Positions 17,230-27,895 of a stretch of DNA of 64,000 nucleotides are shown piece after piece. Location of the stretch: NCBI RefSeq assembly GCF_024519725.1, contig NZ_JALJRK010000021.1, positions 1 to 64,000 on the forward strand, read 5' to 3'. The notes under the pieces are model-generated. The model had not been told where the DNA came from. It saw nothing but the letters and a program-made list of their open reading frames with translations, and did no database searches. The stretch comes from Microvirga sp. Mcv34 (GTDB taxonomy: Bacteria; Pseudomonadota; Alphaproteobacteria; Rhizobiales; Beijerinckiaceae). Position numbers and translations under genes: made by a program. Position 1 is the stretch's first letter. The number at the start of each line of letters is the position of its first letter.

Positions 17230-17280
17230 AGAGCATCGTGCGGAAAAGTGAGTCCCGGTTTTCCGCTAGAACGATGCTCT
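17230..17280. repeat. Dispersed palindromic intergenic repeat
   Basis: AGAGCATCGT at 17230-17239 pairs with ACGATGCTCT at 17271-17280, and the interior GCGGAAAA pairs with TTTTCCGC. A related hairpin occurs at 27661-27690. It lies between the divergent FkbM and map genes. Such palindromes are common extragenic repeats in Methylobacterium-like genomes. Confidence 0.75.
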
Positions 17281-17377
17281 CATTTATAAAGGAAGCACCG
17301 GATGAACCCATCCGACGCTTTAACTTGCGTCACGCGCGACGATCCTTACATTCCGGACAAGAGTTCAAGGAATGGAA

Positions 17378-18199
17378 ATGACCGAAACCGACGTTGTCGA
17401 GCGCAAGCGCTCCGCCGAGATCCCGCTCCACGGGCCGGAGGATTTCGAGGCCATGCGGCGGGTGTGCCGCATGACGGCCGAATGCCTCGACATGCTGACC
17501 GACTACGTGAAACCCGGCGTCACGACCGAATTTCTCGACACGCTCGCCTTCGAGTTCATCCGCGACCATGGCGCCCTTCCGGCTTGCCTGAACTATCGCG
17601 GCTACACCAAGACGATCTGCACCTCGATCAACCACGTGGTCTGCCACGGCATCCCCAACGACAAGCCCCTGCGCGACGGGGACATCATGAATATCGACGT
17701 GACCCTGATCCTCGGCGGGTGGCACGGCGATTCGAGCCGGATGTACTATGTGGGCGACGTGCCGCGCCGGGCCCAGCGGCTTTGCGAGATCACCTATGAA
17801 TGCCTGATGCGCGGCATCGCTGCGGTGAAGCCCGGGGCCACAACCAACGATATCGGGGCCGCGATCCAATCCTATGCCGAGGCCGAGCGCTGCTCGGTGG
17901 TGCGGGACTTCTGCGGCCATGGCCTCGGCCGCGTGTTCCACGACTCGCCGACAATCCTCCATTACGTGGAGCCGGCCTACAACGTGGAGCTGAAACCCGG
18001 CATGCTCTTCACGATCGAGCCCATGATCAATCTCGGGCGACCCCAGGTGAAGGTGCTTGCCGACGGCTGGACCGCCGTGACCCGCGACCGCTCCCTGTCG
18101 GCCCAGTTCGAACATACGGTCGGCGTTACGGAAACCGGCGTCGAGGTCTTCACCTTCTCGCCGAAGGGCCTGGACAAGCCGCCTTACGCGGCCGCCTGA
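17378..18199 (+). CDS. map: Methionine aminopeptidase, type I
   Basis: A 273-residue metalloprotease that removes the initiator Met from new proteins in the cytoplasm. Family landmarks are INHVVCHGIP, the metal ligands in MNIDVTLILGGWHGDSSRM, the FCGHGLGRVFHD block with its His, FTIEPMINLG and the closing QFEHTVGVTE. Two starts six bases apart are possible; I prefer ATG 17378 because AAGGA ends five bases before it, while ATG 17372 would overlap that site. It is followed by an AT-rich insert before radC. Confidence 0.93.
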   Translation: MTETDVVERKRSAEIPLHGPEDFEAMRRVCRMTAECLDMLTDYVKPGVTTEFLDTLAFEFIRDHGALPACLNYRGYTKTICTSINHVVCHGIPNDKPLRDGDIMNIDVTLILGGWHGDSSRMYYVGDVPRRAQRLCEITYECLMRGIAAVKPGATTNDIGAAIQSYAEAERCSVVRDFCGHGLGRVFHDSPTILHYVEPAYNVELKPGMLFTIEPMINLGRPQVKVLADGWTAVTRDRSLSAQFEHTVGVTETGVEVFTFSPKGLDKPPYAAA

Positions 18200-18414
18200 A
18201 CCTTTTCGAGAGGAACAACTCATACCTGCAAGATGCGAGCTTAATCGCTTGTTGATCGTTTTCGCTCATCCCTATCCGGGCGAACTTCGTACGGCTAAGG
18301 TTTGTTATCCACCGAGTCTTTCTGAACCAAGGGCTCCTAAGTTGAGTTGTGCGACGTAGACGACTCTCGCAAGTTACAGTATGTTCACATTTTGTTCCCA
18401 TCGGAGGCCGCGCA

Positions 18415-18678
18415 ATGCTGATTAAATTTAACTTACTCGCAAATGGCCCAGGTCCATCCGAAGCTGTTGTTGGCATTCGTACAATCGATGGCCAGGAAGA
18501 GGTCATCCTTTCAAAGCGCCTCATGCATGGAGAGGGAGTAGAAATTGGCACACCGCTCTTGCATGAGGATGATAAACTGCTAGTTGAACTTCCTCGTGAA
18601 TCCGCTGCAGGACGTTGGCGCATTTGGGTGCCCAAATCCGAAGCAATCAAAGCACCTGAACTTCATCCGGCAGAATAA
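18415..18678 (+). CDS. Small protein of unknown function in an AT-rich insert
   Basis: An 87-residue protein starting at ATG 18415 with GGAGG nine bases upstream. The sequence looks beta-rich (MLIKFNLLANG, EAVVGIRTIDGQEEVILSKRL, KLLVELPRE, WRIWVP) with no signal peptide or membrane segment. I do not recognise the family. It is followed after 17 bases by a dCTP deaminase gene in the same direction, and the two share a lower GC content and more A/T-ending codons than map and radC on either side, which suggests they arrived together. Confidence 0.65.
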   Translation: MLIKFNLLANGPGPSEAVVGIRTIDGQEEVILSKRLMHGEGVEIGTPLLHEDDKLLVELPRESAAGRWRIWVPKSEAIKAPELHPAE

Positions 18679-18695
18679 ACAAGCAATGGTGGGCT

Positions 18696-19244
18696 ATGAT
18701 TTTAACAGATCGAGAAATTGAAATCGCGCTCGCCAAGAAACAGATAATTATTGAACCAGCGCCAAACATGAAATTGGCGCTGAGTTCAACTACTCTCGAT
18801 CTAACTCTTTCGAATGCATTTGCAGAGTGGAGAGCCATTCCCGGGATGACCGTTCATCCTGGTTCCGCAGATTACTCATATAAAGACCTTCTGCAGATGC
18901 AGAACGTACTTTCGCAGGATACATATACATTAAATCCTCAAAGTTTTGTCCTCGCATGGACAAAAGAAGAAGTTATGCTGCCCGAGGCTTCGAGAATTGC
19001 TGCTCGAGTTGAAGGAAAGAGCAGTTTGGCCCGCCTCGGCGTTGGTATTCATGTTACCGCACCAACAATTCACAGTGGGTTCAGTGGAAACATACAACTA
19101 GAGATGTTTAATTTCGGCCCACACAAGATAGTCTTGGAAGCCGGCATGCGTGTATGCCAACTGATTTTCGAGCAAACTTATGGAACTCCCAACAAAGGAT
19201 ATTCCGGAATGTTTTCCGGACAAACAGATCAAGGTCTGAAATAG
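18696..19244 (+). CDS. dcd: dCTP deaminase family protein
   Basis: A 182-residue trimeric-dUTPase-fold enzyme. The dCTP deaminase core is intact: GKSSLARLG (Ser110, Arg113), then HSGFSGNIQLEMFN with the catalytic Glu136, and a C-terminal GYSG..SGQTDQG tail that closes over the nucleotide. It would turn dCTP into dUTP, a step in dTTP supply; stand-alone deaminases are also known to deplete dCTP in phage defence. Codon use is far more AT-rich than in its neighbours, pointing to transfer. It has no strong ribosome site and is probably transcribed with the 87-residue gene ahead. Confidence 0.85.
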   Translation: MILTDREIEIALAKKQIIIEPAPNMKLALSSTTLDLTLSNAFAEWRAIPGMTVHPGSADYSYKDLLQMQNVLSQDTYTLNPQSFVLAWTKEEVMLPEASRIAARVEGKSSLARLGVGIHVTAPTIHSGFSGNIQLEMFNFGPHKIVLEAGMRVCQLIFEQTYGTPNKGYSGMFSGQTDQGLK

Positions 19245-19333
19245 AGTTGCAAAAACTCGAGCCATCATGCATTCAACATAGGCTACAGGAGTTCCTTAAG
19301 CGCGATTAGCCGCGGATCATTTGAAATATAAAC

Positions 19334-20020
19334 ATGAGCGGCGACGAGACTCCCCATTATCACGGCCATCGCGACCGGTTGCGCGCCCGCTTCATGGAAA
19401 CGGGCGGAGATCCGCTGCCTGATTATGAGCTGCTGGAACTCGTCCTGTTCCGCTCCATTCCGCGCCGGGACGTGAAACCCATCGCCAAGGAACTCCTGAA
19501 GCGCTTCGGGACCTTCGCCGAGGTGCTGGCAGCCGCCCCGGCCCGTCTCATGGAGGTGGATGGGATCGGCGATAGCGTCGTGACCGATCTCAAGATCGTC
19601 GAGGCCTCCGCCCGCCGCTTGACCAAGGGCGAGGTGGCGAAGCGGCCGGTCCTGTCCTCCTGGACCTCCGTGATCGATTATTGCCGCACCGCCATGGCCT
19701 TCATGGACAAGGAGCAGTTCCGGCTGCTCTTCCTCGACAAGCGCAATGCCCTCATCGCCGATGAGGTGCAGCAATCGGGCACAATCGACCATACGCCGGT
19801 CTATCCGCGCGAGGTGGTGAAGCGGGCGCTGGAACTCTCCGCTTCCGCCCTCATTCTCGTGCACAATCACCCGTCCGGCGACCCGACCCCCTCGTCCGCC
19901 GACATCAAGATGACCCGCGAGATCATTGAGGTCGCCAAGCCCTTGGGGATCACCGTCCACGACCACATCATCGTGGGCCGCGAGGGGTACGCCAGCCTGA
20001 AGGGCCTGCGCCTGATCTGA
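19334..20020 (+). CDS. radC: RadC/MPN-domain DNA repair protein
   Basis: A 228-residue RadC homologue. The N-terminal half carries a helix-hairpin-helix-like region ending in [12 protein letters not shown] (about 72-83). The C-terminal half is the MPN/JAMM domain with the zinc motif [14 protein letters not shown] at 177-190 (His177, His179, Asp190). Despite its name, its part in repair is unsettled. It follows map in relatives with little between; here an AT-rich two-gene insert lies between them. The product ends close to the convergent exoD-like gene. Confidence 0.92.
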   Translation: MSGDETPHYHGHRDRLRARFMETGGDPLPDYELLELVLFRSIPRRDVKPIAKELLKRFGTFAEVLAAAPARLMEVDGIGDSVVTDLKIVEASARRLTKGEVAKRPVLSSWTSVIDYCRTAMAFMDKEQFRLLFLDKRNALIADEVQQSGTIDHTPVYPREVVKRALELSASALILVHNHPSGDPTPSSADIKMTREIIEVAKPLGITVHDHIIVGREGYASLKGLRLI

Positions 20021-20048
20021 GCGTCAGCGAGACCGGCCGCCGCGCCTC

Positions 20049-20732
20049 CTAGAAAAGCGTCTCGATCCCGGCAAAGATCGCGTAGACGAAGCCGAGACTC
20101 AGGGTCAGGCCGATGGAGCCGATGACCAGGCCGGCGATGATGACCAGGCCGTCGCGCTCCACGAGGCCGAGACCGACGAGGCATACGGCCAGCCCCAGGG
20201 GGATCTGGCCGACGAACGGGGGCGCGAACAGCAGGCCCAGGGCCAGGATCAGGATGACCGCGCCCATGACCCGCATGGAGACGGGGGTGTCGAGGAAGGT
20301 CATGCGCGGACGGGAGATGCGCTCCAGCCGGCGAAAGACCGGGAGCGCCCGCCCGACGGCCCGCTCCACGTCGGTGCGGGCCACGGACCGGTTCAGGAGC
20401 TGGCGCGGCAGCCAGGGGGCCTCTCGGCCGAAGGTGATCTGGATGGCGACGAGGGCGAGCAGCAGGCCGCAGACCAGGGGAATAGGCGGCGGCATGGGCA
20501 GGCAGTTCGGCAGGCCGAGGAGGACGATCAGCAGAGCGAAGGCCCTGTCCTGGAGCACCGTCATGATCTGGCGCACGGTGAGGCGCTCGCCGGGCTGTGA
20601 GGCAAGGGCGAGCAGAATTTGGGAAGTGCGCGCGTTGGAAAACAAGGAGCCCTGGCAGGTTCGGGGATGCTCAGGGCGCCTCTCTACCTGACTTAAGGTC
20701 CGGGGCCAAGGGTTTGAGGCCACATGGCTCAA
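20049..20732 (-). CDS. exoD: ExoD-like membrane protein (exopolysaccharide synthesis family)
   Basis: A 227-residue inner-membrane protein. The family pattern is visible: TSQILLALASQPGERLTVRQI, then AFALLIVLLGLPNCLPMPPPIP, then FGREAPWLPRQLL and four to five hydrophobic segments. ExoD was named from exopolysaccharide and alkaline-tolerance mutants of Sinorhizobium; its biochemical role is unknown. The only start that covers the whole frame is TTG 20732, which overlaps the stop of usg (ATTGA), suggesting translational coupling. GTG 20723 or TTG 20645 are alternatives. Confidence 0.82.
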   Translation of the reverse strand: MSHVASNPWPRTLSQVERRPEHPRTCQGSLFSNARTSQILLALASQPGERLTVRQIMTVLQDRAFALLIVLLGLPNCLPMPPPIPLVCGLLLALVAIQITFGREAPWLPRQLLNRSVARTDVERAVGRALPVFRRLERISRPRMTFLDTPVSMRVMGAVILILALGLLFAPPFVGQIPLGLAVCLVGLGLVERDGLVIIAGLVIGSIGLTLSLGFVYAIFAGIETLF

Positions 20733-20998
20733 TGAATGTTGATCTCACCCTGGACCGCCCGGAATTCCGCCGGCTTGATCAGATGGGCATGGGAGACGGT
20801 GACTGAATGCAAGGGCCCGGCGAGTTCGCGCTTCCAGAAGTCGAGAAAGTCGATGAGGACGGGGAACCGGGGAGCCAGATCGTATTCCTGCCAGATATAG
20901 GTCTGCAGGAAGCTCGGGTGATCAGGCATGCGGTAGAGGATCTTGGCGGTCGTCAGCCCGTAGCCTTCCATCTGGCGGATGAAGTCCTGGGATACCAT
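20729..20998 (-). CDS. usg: Usg family protein
   Basis: An 89-residue protein of the alphaproteobacterial Usg family, first noted upstream of trp genes in Caulobacter. The diagnostic stretch is GYGLTTAKILYRMPDHPSFLQ followed by WQEYDLAPRFP. Function is unknown. The start at ATG 20998 is supported by AAGGAG five bases upstream. It overlaps the ExoD-like gene by four bases, so the two should be one transcript. Confidence 0.88.
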   Translation of the reverse strand: MVSQDFIRQMEGYGLTTAKILYRMPDHPSFLQTYIWQEYDLAPRFPVLIDFLDFWKRELAGPLHSVTVSHAHLIKPAEFRAVQGEINIH

Positions 20999-21207
20999 GC
21001 GAACTCCTTCTCTCAAGCTCCAGCGAGCCCTAAAGACAGGTATCCGCCCCAATGGCACAGGCGGTTCCCTGCCCTATGCTCAAGGCTAAATCTTGAGTGT
21101 GATTCCAAGTTCCCGCAAGCCGACGGGGTTGCACATTCCTGCGATGTTGCGTTGATTGCCTGGAAACACGTGTGAGCCGGGCACACTGGATAAGGAGATC
21201 ACCGGGA

Positions 21208-22056
21208 ATGCGCTTTGCCTTCGCCGGAATCGATTTTCTCGGAGATGTTTTCGAGACGTTGCTCGCCCGCGGCTGGGAGCCGGTCAAACTCTTCAGCCGG
21301 CCCTGCGACGGCATTTACGACTTCAACGATGTCACGGTCGCCCGCGCCCGCGCCTTGAGGCTGCCGATCCAGCTGTCGCGGATCCTCCCGGCGGATCTGG
21401 CCGGCTTGAGGGCCCTGGGGTGCCAGGCCCTCGTCGTGGCGGGCTATCCCTGGCTGGTCACCGGCTGGGAGCGTCACCTTCCCTTCGCTGTCAACTTTCA
21501 TCCCTCCCCGCTCCCGATGGGACGCGGGCCCTACCCGCTCTTCCAGGCAATCCTGGACGGCCACGCGGAATGGGGCCTGACGACCCACCGGCTGGAGCCC
21601 TCCTTCGACACGGGCGCCATCGTGGCCCAGGCACGGTTTTCCTTAAGCGGGACGGAGACGCACGACACGCTTCTCGCCAAGTGCCAAATCGCCGCCAAGG
21701 ATATTTCCCTGCAGCTGTCCGAGGATCTTCCTCGGCTTTGGGAAGAAGCGCGCCCGCAGGGTCCCGGGAGCTACTGGCCCCGGATCACCCAGACGCAGCG
21801 GACGATCCGTTGGGCGGGAAGCGTCCGGGACGTCATGCGCACCATCCGGGCCTTCGGGTCGATCGAGGCCTTCGCCCAGATCGAGTCCCGCTACGTTTAT
21901 GTATGGGAGGCCACGGGCTGGGAGGAGCCGCACCGTTACCGGCCGGGCACTCTCGTCCACAAGCACCGCAGACATATGGTCGTCGCGGCGAGCGACGGCT
22001 TCGTGCAGGTCACGGGCTGGAGCCCCTACGCGCCAGGGCCCGCGAGAGGCAGGTAG
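21208..22056 (+). CDS. Formyltransferase-fold protein (Fmt/PurN/WarP type)
   Basis: A 282-residue protein with the N10-formyl-tetrahydrofolate transferase fold. The catalytic region reads VNFHPSPLPMGRGPYPLFQAI (Asn, His and the loop typical of Fmt-like enzymes), followed by WGLTTHRLEPSFDTGAIV. A C-terminal domain of about 100 residues resembles that of Fmt in size. The substrate is unknown; sugar-nucleotide formyltransferases and tRNA formyltransferase share this core. It starts at ATG 21208 after AAGGAG. It is not beside def or fmt, so a housekeeping tRNA role is less likely. Confidence 0.8.
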   Translation: MRFAFAGIDFLGDVFETLLARGWEPVKLFSRPCDGIYDFNDVTVARARALRLPIQLSRILPADLAGLRALGCQALVVAGYPWLVTGWERHLPFAVNFHPSPLPMGRGPYPLFQAILDGHAEWGLTTHRLEPSFDTGAIVAQARFSLSGTETHDTLLAKCQIAAKDISLQLSEDLPRLWEEARPQGPGSYWPRITQTQRTIRWAGSVRDVMRTIRAFGSIEAFAQIESRYVYVWEATGWEEPHRYRPGTLVHKHRRHMVVAASDGFVQVTGWSPYAPGPARGR

Positions 22057-22070
22057 CGTCTGCGCCTGCT

Positions 22071-22139
22071 TCAGCGCCGACGCTTCATCAGCTTCCAGGC
22101 CTGACGGAGGATGAAAATGTTTCTGATCAGCTTGAACAT
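22071..22139 (-). CDS. Possible 22-residue basic amphipathic peptide
   Basis: ATG 22139 is preceded by AAGGAA at a good distance, and the frame ends with TGA at 22071-22073, just behind the convergent formyltransferase gene. The peptide has a hydrophobic N-half (FKLIRNIFIL) and a basic end (KLMKRRR). Support is the ribosome site and the composition only. Confidence 0.3.
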   Translation of the reverse strand: MFKLIRNIFILRQAWKLMKRRR

Positions 22140-22324
22140 CGGGTTTCCTTGAAATTCTTCCTGGGTTTCAAGGATGAGCGGGCGGGATGGTTCCAGCCTT
22201 GGCCGAAGTGCCCTTGCCGCTCGGTTCGGTTAACGGATTTTTAATGATCTGGTCCGGAACCAAGCCTACCTGCGGGCATTATTCCATCACGAAGGCCATG
22301 TGCCCCCAGGTCTTCGAGACCCTC

Positions 22325-22364
22325 AAAGCCCTTCACAGCCCCCGTGAAGGGCTTTTTCTTTTTC
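22325..22364 (+). terminator. Intrinsic terminator without an obvious gene in front
   Basis: AAAGCCCTTCAC (22325-22336) pairs with GTGAAGGGCTTT (22344-22355), followed by TTCTTTTT. The nearest upstream gene end on this strand is 270 bases away, so it may close a small RNA. Confidence 0.75.
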
Positions 22365-22449
22365 GGATTTCCAATACGGCCGAGCTGAAACCGTCCGGCT
22401 CCTCGCCCGTTCCCCTGAGGAAGGCCATCCTGTGGCCTTCAGGACCGGG

Positions 22450-22489
22450 AGGCCTCCTCATGTGCCGGCGACGGCGGGTGAGGAGGCCT
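22450..22489. repeat. Hairpin downstream of the flavin reductase gene
   Basis: AGGCCTCCTCA (22450-22460) pairs perfectly with TGAGGAGGCCT (22479-22489) around an 18-base loop. It lies 20 bases past the stop of the minus-strand reductase gene. There is no T-run, so it may be a processing or pausing hairpin. Confidence 0.5.
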
Positions 22490-22508
22490 TTCCATTTGTC
22501 CACAGATT

Positions 22509-23036
22509 TCAGAGCTTTCGGTAGTGCCGTCCCTGATAGACGAGTGTCGGCTGACGGTCGCCCAACCGGATGCGGACGATCTCACCGATAATGACGTGAT
22601 GGGTCGCGATGATCCGCGCCTCGGCGATGCGGCAATCGAAGGAGACGAGGCTTGTCCGAAGGGCGGGCGCGCCCGTGTCGAGCTTGTCCCATTCCCCGAT
22701 CGTGAAGCGCTCCTGCCCCTGGAGCCCGGTGCGCCCTGCAAAGATGTCCGCAAGCGCCTGATCCTCGGCGCTCAAGGTATTCACGCAGAACACCCGGTTG
22801 GCCAAGAGCGACTGGGCCGAGCGGGAGCTGGTGTTGACGCAGACCAGGAGCGAGGGCGGGCTGTCCGTCACTGTGGTGACGGCCGTGGCCGTGAAGCCCG
22901 CGCGCCCTGTCGCGCCGTCGGTCGTGACCACGTGAACGGCCGCCGTCACCCGGCTCATACCTTCCCTAAAGAGAACGGCATCGGGGCTGGCGGCACCTGT
23001 GGCGGCGGAATCGGGAGAGGCTTGAGACTTCAACAT
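22509..23036 (-). CDS. Flavin reductase family protein (RutF/HpaC-like)
   Basis: A 175-residue split-barrel FMN-binding protein. The family pattern is FREGMSRVTAAVHVVTTDG, then GFTATAVTTVTDSPPSLLVCVNTSS, then FCVNTLSAEDQALADIFAG, and the closing HVIIGEIVRIR....PTLVYQGRHYRKL. Members reduce FMN with NAD(P)H to feed flavin-dependent monooxygenases; the partner oxygenase is not in the window. I start at ATG 23036 (MLKSQAS); the frame stays open to 23081. Confidence 0.85.
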   Translation of the reverse strand: MLKSQASPDSAATGAASPDAVLFREGMSRVTAAVHVVTTDGATGRAGFTATAVTTVTDSPPSLLVCVNTSSRSAQSLLANRVFCVNTLSAEDQALADIFAGRTGLQGQERFTIGEWDKLDTGAPALRTSLVSFDCRIAEARIIATHHVIIGEIVRIRLGDRQPTLVYQGRHYRKL

Positions 23037-23338
23037 GATGTTCCAGACAAGCCTCTTCCACGCTTTCAGGGCAGAGCACAAGGCCGTTCGGCCTCATATG
23101 GTTCCTGGCCTTAGCCTTTGGAAGCGGTAGGCAGAACGGGACTTGCCCAGTATTGCATCAGCCCCTGCCGCTTATTCCATCATAAGCGGGAATAGGAAAC
23201 TTAACAGAAAGTTGTCGAACGAAATTCCGTTTGCTAGAGACACCAACATCTTACGACAGGCTTGGCGTTGCTTTGGCATCGTGCTTTCCTGCAGCGTTTC
23301 CCAAGAATGACCCCATTCCAGAGGGGCAAGGGTAGGAC
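23037..23338. other. Divergent intergenic region ahead of the liv operon
   Basis: About 300 bases between the divergent flavin reductase gene and livH. It must carry the promoters of both. It is more AT-rich from 23150 to 23260 but I cannot name a promoter with confidence. No gene or repeat is seen. Confidence 0.4.
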
Positions 23339-24259
<921 letters not shown>

Positions 24260-24272
24260 GGGGCCTGAAAGC

Positions 24273-25685
24273 ATGAACGCTCCTTCCATCACCACCGCGG
24301 GCCAGACCCAGGCCGTGACGCGGGCCTTCGACCTGGGTGCCGCCCTGAAGGATTCGCTGAAGACGGCCCTGATCATGTTGGGCCTGTCGATCCCGATCCT
24401 CGCCTACAAGACGGACCAGTCCGGCGCCGACCTCTTCCTCACCCCCCGGTGGGGACTGGTGGCGATCATCTGCGCCATCGTGTTCGGCATGCGCCTCGTG
24501 CTGCACGCCTTCACGGCCTCCAGGGCCTATCGCCAGGCGACGCCCAGCTCGCACCAGGCGACGGAGCCGGTCCATGCGGAGCCGAGCGCGTTCCAGCACG
24601 TCTCCAAGTTCGCCATTCCCTTCTTCCTGGGGGTGGCCTTGTGCTTCCCGGTGATCATCTACCTGATCCAGGGCGGCCTGAACGAGTCGCGCTACTGGGT
24701 TGACCTGGGCATCCTGATCCTCACCTACGTGATGCTCGGCTGGGGTCTGAACATCGTGGTGGGCCTCGCGGGTCTACTCGATCTCGGCTATGTGGCCTTC
24801 TACGCGGTCGGGGCCTATTCCTACGCCCTGCTCTCGACCACCTTCGGCCTGTCGTTCTGGATCTGCCTGCCCCTCGCCGGCATCCTCGCCGCGTTCTGGG
24901 GCATGATCCTCGGCTTCCCGGTGTTGCGTCTGCGCGGCGATTATCTCGCCATCGTGACCCTTGCCTTTGGCGAGATCGTCCGCCTCGTCCTCATCAACTG
25001 GGTGGACCTGACCAACGGCGGCGCCGGCATCTCGTCGATCCCGCGCGCGACCTTCTTCGGCATCCCGTTTACCGCGGGCGAAGGCGGCTTCGCGCAGACC
25101 TTCGGGCTCGAATTCAACGGCATGCACCGGATCATCTTCCTCTACTACCTGATCCTGGTGCTGGCACTGATCACCAACTTCGTGACCATGCGCCTGCGCA
25201 AGCTGCCCGTGGGACGAGCCTGGGAGGCCCTGCGCGAGGATGAGATCGCCTGCCGGTCCCTTGGCATCAACACCACGAACACCAAGCTGACGGCCTTCGC
25301 CATCGGCGCCATGTTCGGCGGCTTCGCGGGCTCGTTCTTCGCGGTCCGCCAGGGCTTCGTCTCCCCGGAAAGCTTCAACTTCCTGGAATCGGCGATCATC
25401 CTGGCCATCGTGGTGCTCGGCGGCATGGGTTCGCAGATCGGCGTCGCCATCGCGGCCATCGTGCTGGTCGGCGGCCCCGAGATCCTGCGCAACCTGACCT
25501 TCCTCCAAGCCATCTTCGGATCGGGCTTCGACCCGAACGAATACCGCCTGCTCCTCTTCGGGGCCGGCATGGTGGCCATGATGGTATGGCGTCCGCGCGG
25601 CCTCATCTCGGAACGTGAACCCTCGGTGATCTTGAAAGAGCGCAAGGCCATTTCGGGCTCGCTCGTGAAGGAAGGACACGGCTAA
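24273..25685 (+). CDS. livM: Branched-chain amino acid ABC transporter permease LivM
   Basis: A 470-residue permease, longer than the 300-350 residues usual for the LivM core because of an N-terminal extension with two extra hydrophobic segments. The core is clear: [51 protein letters not shown] and [24 protein letters not shown]. It starts 13 bases after livH, and its stop overlaps the livG start by one base. Confidence 0.93.
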   Translation: MNAPSITTAGQTQAVTRAFDLGAALKDSLKTALIMLGLSIPILAYKTDQSGADLFLTPRWGLVAIICAIVFGMRLVLHAFTASRAYRQATPSSHQATEPVHAEPSAFQHVSKFAIPFFLGVALCFPVIIYLIQGGLNESRYWVDLGILILTYVMLGWGLNIVVGLAGLLDLGYVAFYAVGAYSYALLSTTFGLSFWICLPLAGILAAFWGMILGFPVLRLRGDYLAIVTLAFGEIVRLVLINWVDLTNGGAGISSIPRATFFGIPFTAGEGGFAQTFGLEFNGMHRIIFLYYLILVLALITNFVTMRLRKLPVGRAWEALREDEIACRSLGINTTNTKLTAFAIGAMFGGFAGSFFAVRQGFVSPESFNFLESAIILAIVVLGGMGSQIGVAIAAIVLVGGPEILRNLTFLQAIFGSGFDPNEYRLLLFGAGMVAMMVWRPRGLISEREPSVILKERKAISGSLVKEGHG

Positions 25686-26523
25686 TGCGCTGGCTGCAGG
25701 ATCCCATCCTCGACGTACAGCATCTCACGATGCGCTTCGGCGGCCTCGTCGCCGTCAACGACCTCTCCTTCCAGGCCGGGCGCGGCGACATCACCGCTCT
25801 CATCGGTCCCAACGGAGCGGGAAAGACCACGGTCTTCAACTGCATCACAGGCTTCTACAAGCCGTCGGAGGGCATGGTCGCCCTTCGCAAGCCGGACGGT
25901 TCGCACCTGCTCCTGGAGCGGCTGCCGGGTTACGACATCAACTGGAAGGGCAAGGTCGCCCGCACCTTCCAGAACATCCGCCTGTTCTCCGGCATGACCG
26001 TGCTCGAGAACCTGCTGGTGGCCCAGCACAACCCGCTCATGATCGCCTCGGGCTTCACCTTCCTGGGCATTCTCGGGATCGGGGGCTACCGCAAGGCCGA
26101 GAAGGAGGCCATCGAGAAGGCCAAGTACTGGCTGGAGAAGGCCCGTCTGATGCACCGCGCCGACGACCCGGCCGGCGACCTTCCCTACGGCGACCAGCGC
26201 CGCCTGGAGATCGCCCGCGCCATGTGCACCGACCCGCTCCTGCTCTGCCTTGACGAGCCGGCGGCCGGCCTCAATCCGCGCGAGTCCCTGGAGCTCAACG
26301 AGCTGCTCCTGTCGATCCGCAAGGACAATGGCACGTCGATCCTCCTGATCGAGCACGACATGTCTGTCGTGATGCAGATCTCGGACCACGTGGTGGTGCT
26401 CGATTACGGCACCAAGATCTCGGACGGCGCCCCCGTCGAGGTCAGGAACGATCCCAAGGTCATCGCCGCCTATCTGGGCGTGGCCGACGAGGAAGTCGAA
26501 AAGGTCGAAGCGGAGATCGGCGC

Positions 26524-26527
<4 letters not shown>
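25685..26527 (+). CDS. livG: Branched-chain amino acid ABC transporter ATPase LivG
   Basis: A 280-residue ABC ATPase. Walker A is GPNGAGKTT at 41-49; the Q-loop region is TFQNIRLFSGMTVLENLLV; the region before Walker B reads LPYGDQRRLEIARAM in place of LSGGQ, as in other LivG proteins; Walker B with its Glu is LLCLDEPAAGLNP; the switch His is in LIEHDMSVVM. It starts on the last base of livM and ends in a four-base overlap with livF. Confidence 0.94.
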
Positions 26528-27290
<763 letters not shown>

Positions 27291-27291
<1 letters not shown>

Positions 27292-27653
27292 TGCAGGGCA
27301 TCCTCTACGAAGAGCCTTCGATCTGGCTCTTTCTTCTCATCACCGTGATCATGGGCGGCTGGGCGGCCTGGATGACCGGGCGGGCCATCGCCCTCACCTG
27401 GCGTCCGTTCTGGACCCTGATCGTCTACCTGTTCATCCTCGGCGCCGCGGTGCGCTTCATCCACTTCGCCCTATTCGGGGGCACGCTTCTGTCGATCCAT
27501 TATTATGCCGTCGACACCATCGTGCTGCTGATCATCGGGGCGCTGGGTTTCCGATACCGCCGCGCCCGCATGATGACCACCCAATACCGCTGGCTCTACG
27601 AGCGGACCGGCCCCTTCTCCTGGCGGGAAAAGGCGTCTGCGACCAAGGGCTAA
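27291..27653 (+). CDS. Small membrane protein at the end of the liv operon (DUF6867-like)
   Basis: A 120-residue protein with three hydrophobic segments (about 12-34, 40-62 and 70-90) and a basic C-terminal tail (RYRRARMMTTQYRWLYER). Its ATG shares one base with the livF stop, so it is translated with the transporter. I recall such a gene beside liv operons in Hyphomicrobiales, annotated as DUF6867; its role, perhaps in assembly of the permease, is unknown. Confidence 0.75.
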
Positions 27654-27660
27654 ACGCATT

Positions 27661-27690
27661 GTGCGGAAAGGTGGATCACGCTTTCCGCAC
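27661..27690. repeat. Palindromic intergenic repeat, first unit
   Basis: GTGCGGAAAG (27661-27670) and CTTTCCGCAC (27681-27690) form a perfect ten-base stem. Related in sequence to the repeat at 17230-17280. Confidence 0.7.
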
Positions 27691-27732
27691 CGAACGAAAC
27701 ACCGCTTTAAGAAGACGGTGCATCGGATTGAT

Positions 27733-27757
27733 CCCAAAAGTGGTTTCCACTTTTGGG
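27733..27757. repeat. Palindromic intergenic repeat, second unit
   Basis: CCCAAAAGTGG (27733-27743) and CCACTTTTGGG (27747-27757) form a perfect eleven-base stem with a three-base loop. It lies between the liv membrane gene and the binding-protein gene, where it may lower read-through. Confidence 0.7.
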
Positions 27758-27895
27758 TCCGACGCTCCGGCCTTGAAAATTCCCAGGTGACATCCGCTTA
27801 AAAAACAGCATGATGTTACCTTGGATGACGGATCTACCGTCAAACCGGCCCCCAAAGGAAGGGGGGCCTATAAAACCACCCAGAGGAGTGACCTC

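Noticed and set aside
19334-20020. radC as the insertion target of the Tn554-like element
   Set aside because: Tn554 itself targets a rad gene, but radC here is intact and 6.5 kb from the recombinase junction, which lies in the ligase gene.
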